12,572 nt of DNA from Caryophanales bacterium UBA4365 (GTDB lineage: Bacteria; Bacillota_I; Bacilli_A; RFN20; CAG-826), in contig DGSJ01000026.1 of the NCBI GenBank assembly GCA_002393905.1, positions 1-12,572 on the forward strand. The letters run 5' to 3'. This document shows, piece by piece, positions 6,449 through 12,546 of the stretch (the stretch's first letter is position 1; each line of letters starts with the position of its first letter). Both the position numbers and the translations under genes were made by a program. The notes below the pieces were generated by a model. That model saw nothing but the letters and a program-made list of their open reading frames with translations, was not told where the DNA came from and searched no databases.

Positions 6449-7602
6449 TGTTTTGCCTCTTCTTTATTTACTTCATTTTTGTTTGGCTTTTTATCATTTT
6501 GTTCGGATTTTGCTGGTGTTTTTGCTTCATCTTTCTTTGGCTTCTTTGCCGCTCTTTTTTCACTAATAAAGTGAATTAAGAAAGGTGTGAAGTTTAGTAA
6601 CAAGAGTAAGAATGCAGAAGCACCTATTGTAATCCACAAGGCAAGCATAAAGTCTATTGTTTGTCCTTCTGGAATCTTAATAATTGATTGAGATGTAAAG
6701 AAGGAAGCGACTGTACCTCCAACAAGACCAGCAAAGAGAATTAAGTTTGGAGTTAACTCGTTTTGAACAGTTATTTTCCAATCCTTTGTATCCTTACGTT
6801 GAACATATGTTGCGTAAATACATGTCACGATAAACAAAGCAGTCATTGTATAGAAGAATGCAGCTAATCCATCACCATTTAATGTCCAAACAATTCCGGC
6901 TAACAAAGCGAATGAATATAGCATTGCAAAGATAAAATAGAAGATGTAATCACTCCTCCATTCAAACCAGGAAATAAAAACAAACCAACCATTTGCGATC
7001 TTAACACCGAGTAGTTTGAAGAAATGGACAATTGAAGCCCAAGCTTTTTTGAAAAATGGTTCTTTTCCTTCTTCAGGAGCTTTTTCTACTGGTTTTTCTT
7101 CGTTAAGAACAATTGGTTCATGAATCTTCTTTGGCTTTTTTAAATCAGCATGATAAAAAGCAAGAAGCGGTGTATTTAAACTTTTTAGTTCGTAAATCTT
7201 TTCGAGATTTTCATATGGAAATAAGTTTTTATCAAGATCATCAAATAACGCATATAGAGGTTCATATTTATCAACTAAGAGAATAAGCTTCTTTGTCTTT
7301 TCGAAAGGATCTTCAACTTCTTTTAACTCACTAATCTTGTTAAATAGTTCTTCACGTTTTTCTGCTAAAGAAGACTTTTTAAAATCAAAGTAGAACGAAC
7401 CAACATTTGCAACATGAACTTTAATACGAATTAATTCTTCTTCGTTATCTAAAACAGGAAGCACAAGAGAGTCTTCGTTTAATGGATGATTCACTAAAAG
7501 TTCACGAAATAATAACTTGTTCTTTACACGAGATAATCTCTCGTTAAAAACAAAGGTTTCGTCTGAATTAGTTTTTTTGAATGTCACGATATGTTCGCTC
7601 AT
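6445..7602 (-). CDS. Unknown membrane protein with N-terminal cytosolic domain, four helices and Lys-rich tail
   Basis: I do not recognise this 385-aa protein. Residues 1-160 are a charged, probably cytosolic domain of mixed strand and helix. Residues 78-145 are rich in Glu/Lys with leucine spacing that looks helical. A Pro/Glu/Lys linker (154-182) follows, then an amphipathic aromatic stretch (183-215). Four transmembrane segments lie at about 219-239, 245-267, 285-303 and 318-346, the last long. The tail (347-385) is very rich in Lys, Ala, Pro and Glu and likely disordered. It is the first gene of the minus-strand operon and overlaps the FNT gene by ATGA at 6445-6448. The start has almost no Shine-Dalgarno on the minus strand, although the next methionine is far inside the protein, so this ATG is kept. 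A role in sensing or in assembling an envelope complex with the channel and glycosyltransferase is only inference. Confidence 0.8.
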   Translation of the reverse strand: MSEHIVTFKKTNSDETFVFNERLSRVKNKLLFRELLVNHPLNEDSLVLPVLDNEEELIRIKVHVANVGSFYFDFKKSSLAEKREELFNKISELKEVEDPFEKTKKLILLVDKYEPLYALFDDLDKNLFPYENLEKIYELKSLNTPLLAFYHADLKKPKKIHEPIVLNEEKPVEKAPEEGKEPFFKKAWASIVHFFKLLGVKIANGWFVFISWFEWRSDYIFYFIFAMLYSFALLAGIVWTLNGDGLAAFFYTMTALFIVTCIYATYVQRKDTKDWKITVQNELTPNLILFAGLVGGTVASFFTSQSIIKIPEGQTIDFMLALWITIGASAFLLLLLNFTPFLIHFISEKRAAKKPKKDEAKTPAKSEQNDKKPNKNEVNKEEAKQ

Positions 7603-7603
7603 T

Positions 7604-7619
7604 GATTATTATGATAATC
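7604..7619. repeat. Inverted repeat next to the start of the unknown membrane protein gene
   Basis: GATTAT (7604-7609) and ATAATC (7614-7619) form an inverted repeat with a 4-base centre, 1 base from the minus-strand start codon (7600-7602). The same hexamers recur near smpB (7712-7727). Confidence 0.45.
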
Positions 7620-7624
7620 TAATG

Positions 7625-7671
7625 GAGTTATAAACTCTATAAAATTTCATTAATTATATAAATTTAATGAA
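7625..7671 (-). promoter_or_regulatory. Probable promoter region of the minus-strand operon, with two inverted repeats
   Basis: On the minus strand a perfect TATAAT lies at 7658-7653, leaving about 45 bases to the start codon. A second weaker TATAAC lies at 7632-7627. No convincing -35 is visible for either. The TATAAT sits within an 8-bp inverted repeat, TTCATTAA (7646-7653) and TTAATGAA (7664-7671), with a 10-base centre. A smaller repeat GAGTT-ATA-AACTC spans 7625-7637. The region is very AT-rich, so some symmetry is expected by chance. Confidence 0.35.
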
Positions 7672-7711
7672 CTTTGAATGACTTTTTCTTTATGTTTTTC
7701 CTCTCTTAGTT

Positions 7712-7727
7712 CATAATCTTGATTATG
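7712..7727 (+). promoter_or_regulatory. Palindrome overlapping a possible smpB -10 element
   Basis: CATAATC (7712-7718), TT, GATTATG (7721-7727) is a perfect 7-bp inverted repeat. CATAAT at 7712-7717 is a 5/6 match to a -10 box, but the matching -35 position (TTTATG, 7689-7694) is poor. The palindrome abuts GGTGGA (7727-7732), the smpB ribosome site, so it could act as an operator or as a leader hairpin. Confidence 0.4.
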
Positions 7728-7741
7728 GTGGATTTATCTCG

Positions 7742-8212
7742 ATGAACAGAAACAACGATTTAGTCACGAAAAATTCCAAAGCCTTCTTTAATTACTTTTT
7801 AGAAGATTTTTTAGAATGCGGAATTGAACTTAAAGGCAGCGAAATTAAATCCATTCGTCAAAATGGTGCATCTTTGATGGATACCTATGTTGTGATTAGA
7901 AATCAAGAAGCCTATATCATCAATATGTATATCGCTCCTTATAAACAAGGAAACATCTTTAACCATGATCCAAGAAGAAGTAGAAAACTTCTTTTACATA
8001 AAAAAGAGATCTTAAAAATGGAACAAAAAGCGAAAGAAAAAGTGATGACGATTGTTCCAACAAAGGTCTATCTCAAAAAAGGAAAACTTAAAATCGAGAT
8101 TGCCCTAGGCAAAGGTAAAAAGAAATTTGATAAGCGTGAAGTTATTAAAAAACGTGACGATGAACGCGCTATGGATAAAGCAAAGAAATCTATTACTAGA
8201 GACTATGAATAG
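7742..8212 (+). CDS. smpB: SsrA-binding protein SmpB
   Basis: SmpB binds tmRNA and delivers it to stalled ribosomes for trans-translation in the cytoplasm. At 156 aa it has the normal length. Family signatures are present. KAFFNYFLEDFLECGIELKG (13-32) is followed by GSEIKSIRQNGASL (32-45), the classic SmpB signature. Further on come the basic NIFNHDPRRSRKLLLHKKEI stretch (71-90) and VPTKVYLKKGKLKIEIAL (105-122). The C-terminal tail (123-156), rich in Lys, Arg and Asp (KKFDKREVIKKRDDER), folds into the helix that mimics mRNA in the decoding site. The start has GGTGGA with 9-nt spacing. The 3' end overlaps folC by 8 nt. The tmRNA gene itself is not in the window. Confidence 0.97.
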   Translation: MNRNNDLVTKNSKAFFNYFLEDFLECGIELKGSEIKSIRQNGASLMDTYVVIRNQEAYIINMYIAPYKQGNIFNHDPRRSRKLLLHKKEILKMEQKAKEKVMTIVPTKVYLKKGKLKIEIALGKGKKKFDKREVIKKRDDERAMDKAKKSITRDYE

Positions 8213-9428
8213 TATTGTTGAATTAGAAGAGTTTTTTGAAAAACGATCCTTACAAACCTACTCTAGAGAAAACTACGATAAATATCTAAAGAAGGAAGGA
8301 TTCGTTTTTGATATTCCTTCAATTCATATTACTGGCACAAATGGTAAAGGCTCAACTGCTAAATATCTCTATGAGATATATAAAGCTCAAGGATATAAAG
8401 TTGGTTTATTCTCATCTCCATCTACAACAACTCTTTTTGAGATGATTCAAGTTGATGGAAAAGAAATCTCAAGTGATGACTATTTATCTTTATTTAATAG
8501 ATTAGAAGAGAAGTTTTTAAAGTACGAATTATCAACATTCGAAATGCAGACAATTATGGCTTTAACTTTCTTCAAAGATCATAAGTTAGACATTGCGATT
8601 ATCGAAGTTGGAATGGGTGGTTATATCGACGCAACAAACATCTTTATTCCAAAACTTTCTATTATTACTTCCGTCTCGTTGGAACACACTGCTTATTTAG
8701 GAAAATCAATCTCTGAAATTGCCGATAATAAAGCAGGCATAATTAAGAGAGATGTGCCTGTTTTGCTGGGTAAATTAGATGAAAATGCTATGTTTGCTAT
8801 TCGCCAAAGAGCCAAAGAAACGGAATCTCAAATTATCGTTGTCGAAGACTATCACAACGAACAAATTGGTGTGAATAAAATTACGTTTGATTATCGCCCA
8901 TATAAAGGATTAGAACTTTCGACAAGCGCGGTGTATCAACTTAAAAACGCTAGTCTTGCTGTTGAAGCTACAAAAATTCTTAAAGACGTTTTTAGCGTTA
9001 GTGAAGGCGCCGTTAGAAAAGGGTTAAACACAAAACTACTTCCGTGCCGTTTTGAATATGTTAAAAAGAATGTCATGGTTGATGGAGCACATAACCCAGA
9101 AGCGATGAAATCACTAACTGAAACATTAAGCAAAGTTGAGCATCGTCCAATTCACGTTGTCTTTGCTGCGTTTAGAGATAAAAACATTGATCAAATGCTA
9201 ATTGCGCTTGGTTCAATTTCGAATGATGTTGTATTAACAACATTTCATCATAAAAGAGCACGTACTGAAGAAGAATATTTCCTTTATTTAGGTGACTATA
9301 AATTTGTTGAAGATTATCTTTCTTATATTAAAGAATTAGAAACTACGTATCCTGATGATTTGATTTTAGTTACTGGATCGCTGTGTTTTGCCGGAATTGT
9401 TCGAGAGGCGTTAAGAAATGAAAAATAA
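8205..9428 (+). CDS. folC: Folylpolyglutamate synthase (FolC), possibly also dihydrofolate synthase
   Basis: A cytoplasmic Mur-ligase-family enzyme that uses ATP to add glutamate to (tetrahydro)folate, trapping it in the cell. From the ATG at 8205 it is 407 aa, typical for FolC. Motifs: P-loop ITGTNGKGSTA (42-52), IEVGMGGYIDATN (133-145), SLEHTAYLG (158-166), NKAGIIK (175-181) with the lysine expected to be carbamylated, and VDGAHNPEA (292-300). LVTGSLCFAG (388-397) is near the C-terminus. An upstream in-frame ATG at 8127 would add 26 residues read from the antisense-phase of smpB codons and lacking family resemblance. MNSIVELEEFFEKR is the natural N-terminus, overlapping the smpB end by 8 nt. 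The ribosome site is weak, consistent with coupling to smpB. The overlap with a folate-type S component gene fits folate salvage. Whether it also has dihydrofolate synthase activity is not decidable here. Confidence 0.93.
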   Translation: MNSIVELEEFFEKRSLQTYSRENYDKYLKKEGFVFDIPSIHITGTNGKGSTAKYLYEIYKAQGYKVGLFSSPSTTTLFEMIQVDGKEISSDDYLSLFNRLEEKFLKYELSTFEMQTIMALTFFKDHKLDIAIIEVGMGGYIDATNIFIPKLSIITSVSLEHTAYLGKSISEIADNKAGIIKRDVPVLLGKLDENAMFAIRQRAKETESQIIVVEDYHNEQIGVNKITFDYRPYKGLELSTSAVYQLKNASLAVEATKILKDVFSVSEGAVRKGLNTKLLPCRFEYVKKNVMVDGAHNPEAMKSLTETLSKVEHRPIHVVFAAFRDKNIDQMLIALGSISNDVVLTTFHHKRARTEEEYFLYLGDYKFVEDYLSYIKELETTYPDDLILVTGSLCFAGIVREALRNEK

Positions 9429-10179
9429 CGTCGTTCGACAAATTACTCTTTCGGCATTAATTCTTGCATTAACAATTATTTGTACAAGAGTTCTTTCTAT
9501 TCAAAATATTCCAATTGTTCCATTTGTGAGAATTTCAATTGGACCAGCTTTAATTATTTTTGCATCAATCTTTCTTGGACCAATTTCTGGTCTAATTGTT
9601 GGAGCTGCTTCTGATATTCTTGGAATCGTTTTATTTCCTAATGCGCTGGGTTACTCAATCAACCCATTATTTACTGTTGTTTACGGACTTCTAGGATTGT
9701 GTCCTTTCTTTATTTTTAAGGGCGCAAAAATGTTGAAGAAAAACTCCATTAATTTCGGCATTATCTCCGCAATTCTTGGTTCTTTATGCATTTTTACAAC
9801 TATTTTTATGTTGATAAATAATTCGATTGTTTTGTTTGGAAAAACATATGAATTTTTAGTTTGGCACAAAGCGTTAATTATTTCGTTGTCTTGGGTTTTA
9901 TCTATTGCATCAGTTTTAGCGATTTTCTTTATCGATAAGCATCTTAAAAAGAAGTATGGAGAAGATATCGCAGATGTCTATCCAATTGCAGTGGCGTGTA
10001 TTCTTTCTGAACTGTTTGTGATGTTGATTCTAAACTCTATTGTTAAAGTAATGTTCTTTGAAGTTGATTTCTTGTTTGTTTTCTTCTCTCAAGCGGTTGT
10101 CTTCTTCATCGATCTTCCATTAAATACGTTTGTTGTAAGCCTTCTTGGCGTTTTATATAAAAAGGTTGTCTTAAAATGA
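9418..10179 (+). CDS. folT: ECF transporter S component, folate-type (FolT-like)
   Basis: The substrate-binding membrane subunit of a group II energy-coupling-factor importer, expected to bind folate and to pair with the shared EcfA1-A2-T motor encoded downstream. The 253-aa protein is hydrophobic throughout with about six segments: 8-25, 37-62, 80-102, 112-138, 150-172 and 188-247 (the last probably two). The stretch from VRISIGPALIIFASIFLGPI (37-56) through GLIVGAASDILG (58-69) matches the conserved FolT/S-component pattern 'R-G-P..-G...GP..G..VG..-D-.LG'. FolT proteins are usually nearer 170-180 aa, so this is long. The extra length lies mostly in loops around 103-112 and 173-188. It overlaps folC by 11 nt (GAGAGG at 9403-9408 as ribosome site), which is the best evidence for folate as ligand. 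Another vitamin cannot be excluded. Confidence 0.75.
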   Translation: MKNNVVRQITLSALILALTIICTRVLSIQNIPIVPFVRISIGPALIIFASIFLGPISGLIVGAASDILGIVLFPNALGYSINPLFTVVYGLLGLCPFFIFKGAKMLKKNSINFGIISAILGSLCIFTTIFMLINNSIVLFGKTYEFLVWHKALIISLSWVLSIASVLAIFFIDKHLKKKYGEDIADVYPIAVACILSELFVMLILNSIVKVMFFEVDFLFVFFSQAVVFFIDLPLNTFVVSLLGVLYKKVVLK

Positions 10180-10340
10180 GTGAAGAAAAAGAAGTTCGAA
10201 AATATCCAAAATTAGAAGATGCGCAAGAAAACGAACCATTAGTTGAAAAGACTCAAGCACCTTGGAAATGGTTAATTTTCTGTGGGATCATTCTTTTATT
10301 AATGGTTGCCTGCATCATTGTTATTTTCACTGCAAAGTAA
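10176..10340 (+). CDS. 54-aa single-pass membrane protein, coupled to the FolT-like gene
   Basis: An unrecognised small protein. The ATG overlaps the FolT-like stop codon as ATGA (10176-10179) and the frame runs 54 codons to TAA at 10338-10340. Residues 1-28 are acidic and polar (MSEEKEVRKYPKLEDAQENE). APWKW (28-32) is an aromatic interface, and about 33-51 is one hydrophobic helix with two cysteines (C36, C46) followed by FTAK. There is no signal-peptide cleavage motif. The charged N-terminal part with a C-terminal helix suggests a tail-anchored-like or simple one-pass protein with its N-terminus in the cytosol. Tight 4-nt overlap and the match of frame, hydrophobicity and stop make it likely a real gene despite its size. 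It could be an accessory or regulatory subunit of the folate importer, but nothing in the sequence states this. Confidence 0.65.
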   Translation: MSEEKEVRKYPKLEDAQENEPLVEKTQAPWKWLIFCGIILLLMVACIIVIFTAK

Positions 10341-10350
10341 TCTAAATATA

Positions 10351-10385
10351 TTGGTAGTTAAGCGTAAATGATATATAATTTACGC
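10351..10385 (+). promoter_or_regulatory. Sigma-A-type promoter of the dCMP deaminase-ECF operon embedded in a 24-bp palindrome
   Basis: TTGGTA (10351-10356), a 17-nt spacer and a perfect TATAAT (10374-10379) make the clearest promoter in the window, placing the start near 10386 and a leader of about 18 nt. An 8-bp perfect inverted repeat, GCGTAAAT (10362-10369) and ATTTACGC (10378-10385), with an 8-base centre GATATATA, covers the distal spacer, the -10 and the base before the start. This is the standard geometry of a repressor operator. No U-run follows, so it is unlikely to be a terminator of the upstream operon. Confidence 0.75.
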
Positions 10386-10390
10386 AACTC

Positions 10391-10395
10391 GAGGA
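10391..10395 (+). promoter_or_regulatory. Ribosome binding site deciding the dCMP deaminase start
   Basis: GAGGA lies 8 bases before the ATG at 10404. The in-frame ATG at 10368 lies upstream of the -10 and the predicted transcription start, so it cannot be used from this promoter. Confidence 0.75.
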
Positions 10396-10403
10396 ATACT
10401 ACT

Positions 10404-10877
10404 ATGGAACCTAAAGCAAATATCACTTGGGATGAATACTTCATGGGTATGGCTCTTTTAAGTGCTCAAAGAAGTAAAGACCCAAACACAAAAGTTGGCG
10501 CATGTATCGTTGACCAAGATCATAAGATTGTTTCAAATGGATACAATGGCATGCCAACAGGCTGTGATGAGGACCATTTATCATGGAACAAAGGAGAAGA
10601 ACTTGATTCAAAGTATCTCTATGTTTGTCACGCTGAATTTAACGCTATTTTAAATACTAGAGATGGTGCTGCATTAAAAGGCTGTACACTCTATGTCACA
10701 TTATTCCCATGTAATGAATGCACTAAAGCAATCATTCAAAAGGGAATTAAAGAAGTTGTCTACTTAGACAATAAATATGCCAATACTACTGAAACTAAAG
10801 CTTCAGCTCTCATGCTAGAACTTGCTGGAGTTAAAACTAGACAATATAAGGGAAGAGTTCCAAAACTAGAGTTTTAA
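10404..10877 (+). CDS. Deoxycytidylate (dCMP) deaminase
   Basis: A cytoplasmic zinc enzyme converting dCMP to dUMP, the substrate of thymidylate synthase. The 157-aa protein has the cytidine/deoxycytidylate deaminase fold. ITWDEYFMGMALLSAQRSKD (7-26) is the usual dCMP-deaminase opening, followed by NTKVGACIVD (28-37) and SNGYNGMPTGCDED (44-57). The zinc and proton-shuttle motif is CHAEFNAIL (75-83; H76, E78), and the second zinc site is LFPCNECTKAI (100-110; C103, C106). N-A-I after HAE is typical for the dCMP rather than the free-cytidine or guanine group. The start at 10404 is chosen for its ribosome site. The stop overlaps ecfA1 by 1 nt (TAATG), so it heads the ECF operon. Placement with FolC and a folate S component fits a dTMP supply theme. 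ComEB-type annotation refers to the same family. Confidence 0.93.
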   Translation: MEPKANITWDEYFMGMALLSAQRSKDPNTKVGACIVDQDHKIVSNGYNGMPTGCDEDHLSWNKGEELDSKYLYVCHAEFNAILNTRDGAALKGCTLYVTLFPCNECTKAIIQKGIKEVVYLDNKYANTTETKASALMLELAGVKTRQYKGRVPKLEF

Positions 10878-11683
10878 TGAAGATTATAGAAGTCAATCAT
10901 CTCTCATATAAATACAATGAAACAGACGTCGCGATAAACGACGTCTCTTTTAGCATTGATGCTGGTAAATATGTAGCGATTATTGGCCATAACGGTTCTG
11001 GTAAATCAACATTTGCCAAACTATTAATGGGTTTACTTGAACCAAATGAGAATTCTATAAAAGAATTTGGTATTACTTTAGATAAGAAATCTGTTCACCA
11101 ATTACGTAGTAGAATGGGTATTGTTTTCCAAAACCCAGATAACCAATTTGTAGGCGCTACGGTTCGTGATGATTTAGCGTTTGGTCTTGAAAATCGTTGT
11201 GTCAAACGAGAAGACATGGATGCGATTATTAATGAATACGCTGAAAAGGTGAACATGGTGGAGTTCTTAGATAAAGAACCAGAAAATTTATCGGGTGGAC
11301 AAAAACAACGCGTTGCTATTGCTGGAGTCCTTTCCATGAATCCAGAAATTGTAATCTTTGATGAAGCGACCGCAATGCTTGATCCAAAAGGTAAAAGAGA
11401 AATTCGTGAAACAATCCTCAAGATGAAAAGAGAGAATCCAAACATGACAATTCTCTCCATCACTCACGATATTGAAGAAGCTTATCAAGCTGATGAAGTC
11501 ATTGCCTTTAATGATGGAAAGGTTGTCTTCCAAGGAAAACCAGAAGAAGTATTAAAAGATGAAAAACAACTCCAAGATATTGGATTAGATATTCCGTTTG
11601 TTGTTTCCTTAAGAAATAAACTTGAAGCTAGAGGTATCAAGGTAGACGGAAAGACAGTTGAAGAGGTGGTGGAACAGTTATGA
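10877..11683 (+). CDS. ecfA1: Energy-coupling-factor transporter ATP-binding protein EcfA1
   Basis: One of the two ATPases of the group II ECF importer motor on the cytoplasmic face of the membrane. The 268-aa protein shows Walker A GHNGSGKST (37-45), Q-loop GIVFQNPDNQFVGATVRDD (81-99), signature LSGGQKQR (138-145), Walker B IVIFDEATAMLDP (158-170) and H-loop THD (H197). The 'FQNPDNQFVGATV' and 'DEATAMLDP' forms are characteristic of EcfA1 (CbiO1) rather than EcfA2. An Ala replaces the more usual Pro after the catalytic Glu (DEAT instead of DEPT), as is normal in this subunit. It starts in a 1-nt overlap with the deaminase stop and ends in a 4-nt overlap with ecfA2 (11680-11683). It would serve the FolT-like protein and any other S components elsewhere in the genome. 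Confidence 0.96.
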   Translation: MKIIEVNHLSYKYNETDVAINDVSFSIDAGKYVAIIGHNGSGKSTFAKLLMGLLEPNENSIKEFGITLDKKSVHQLRSRMGIVFQNPDNQFVGATVRDDLAFGLENRCVKREDMDAIINEYAEKVNMVEFLDKEPENLSGGQKQRVAIAGVLSMNPEIVIFDEATAMLDPKGKREIRETILKMKRENPNMTILSITHDIEEAYQADEVIAFNDGKVVFQGKPEEVLKDEKQLQDIGLDIPFVVSLRNKLEARGIKVDGKTVEEVVEQL

Positions 11684-12546
11684 AATTAAAGTTCAACCAC
11701 GTCGATTTCTACTATGGTGATAAAGCACCAAATCTTTTTGAAGCCTTAAACGATATTGATTGCGAAATCAAAGAGAAATCATTTACCTGTATTGTTGGAC
11801 ATACAGGATGTGGAAAATCCACGTTTATTCAACAATTAAATGGTTTGCTTATTCCGACAAAAGGTTCGGTTTTTGCTGGTGATTTCGTTGTTTCTAATAA
11901 CAAAAAAGAACGAACTAAAAAACTTCGTCCATTACGTCAAAAAGTCGGAATTGTTTTTCAATTTTCTGAATATCAATTATTTGAAAATTCTGTTGAAGAA
12001 GATGTTGCTTTTGGGCCAACAAACTTCGGAGTTAAAAAAGAAGACGCTCTTAAACTTGCTCATGAAAACCTACGCAAGGTTGGTATTGATGAGTCATTCT
12101 TTAAAAAATCGCCATTTGAGTTAAGTGGTGGCGAACGACGTCGTGTCGCCATTGCTGGTATTATGGCAATGCAGCCTGAAGTCATCGTTCTTGACGAACC
12201 AACTGTTGGACTTGATCCACGTGGCGTAAAGGAAATGATGACTTTGTTTAAAGAGTTACACGATAACGGAACGACGATAATTGTTGTTACTCATGATATG
12301 AATCTAGTTTATGGTTATGCCACAGATGTCATTGTGATGGATCATGGAAAAATTGTTTATCAAGGTACACCAAATGAATTGTTTGATAAGAGTGTTGATG
12401 AATATTCATTAGAAACACCTTTAATGACAAAATTGATTCAAGAACTTCAACAAAAAGGTTATAAATTTGACCTTCAACAAATTAAGTCTCTTGATGATAT
12501 CGTTGATGTCATAGCTAAACAAAAAGGAGGGGCGAAAAATGAGTAG
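11680..12546 (+). CDS. ecfA2: Energy-coupling-factor transporter ATP-binding protein EcfA2
   Basis: Second ATPase of the ECF motor, forming a heterodimer with EcfA1. The 288-aa protein has Walker A GHTGCGKST (40-48), Q-loop GIVFQFSEYQLFENSVEEDV (90-109), signature LSGGERRR (148-155), Walker B VIVLDEPTVGLDP (168-180) and H-loop THD (H205). 'FQFSEYQLFE..V..DVAFGP' with 'LSGGERRRVAIAGI' is diagnostic of EcfA2 (CbiO2). The Walker A has Cys at the usual Ser/Ala position (GCGKST), which is seen in this family and should not impair binding. The C-terminal 60 residues carry the helical extension that contacts EcfT. The ATG overlaps the ecfA1 stop by 4 nt, with GGTGG upstream. Its 3' end overlaps ecfT by 8 nt and carries the strong ecfT ribosome site (AAGGAGG, 12524-12530). 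Confidence 0.96.
   Translation: MKLKFNHVDFYYGDKAPNLFEALNDIDCEIKEKSFTCIVGHTGCGKSTFIQQLNGLLIPTKGSVFAGDFVVSNNKKERTKKLRPLRQKVGIVFQFSEYQLFENSVEEDVAFGPTNFGVKKEDALKLAHENLRKVGIDESFFKKSPFELSGGERRRVAIAGIMAMQPEVIVLDEPTVGLDPRGVKEMMTLFKELHDNGTTIIVVTHDMNLVYGYATDVIVMDHGKIVYQGTPNELFDKSVDEYSLETPLMTKLIQELQQKGYKFDLQQIKSLDDIVDVIAKQKGGAKNE

Noticed and set aside
8127..8204. Earlier in-frame ATG for folC
   Set aside because: The 26 extra residues are read across smpB codons, have no FolC resemblance and no ribosome site. The ATG at 8205 gives the normal FolC N-terminus.
10362..10385. Palindrome as a terminator of the smpB-folC-folT transcript
   Set aside because: The stem is followed by AACTCGAGG, not a T-run, and it overlaps a strong promoter. 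Operator is the better reading.
10368..10403. Earlier in-frame ATG for dCMP deaminase
   Set aside because: It lies upstream of the TATAAT box and predicted transcription start. The ATG at 10404 has GAGGA at 8 nt and the normal family N-terminus.
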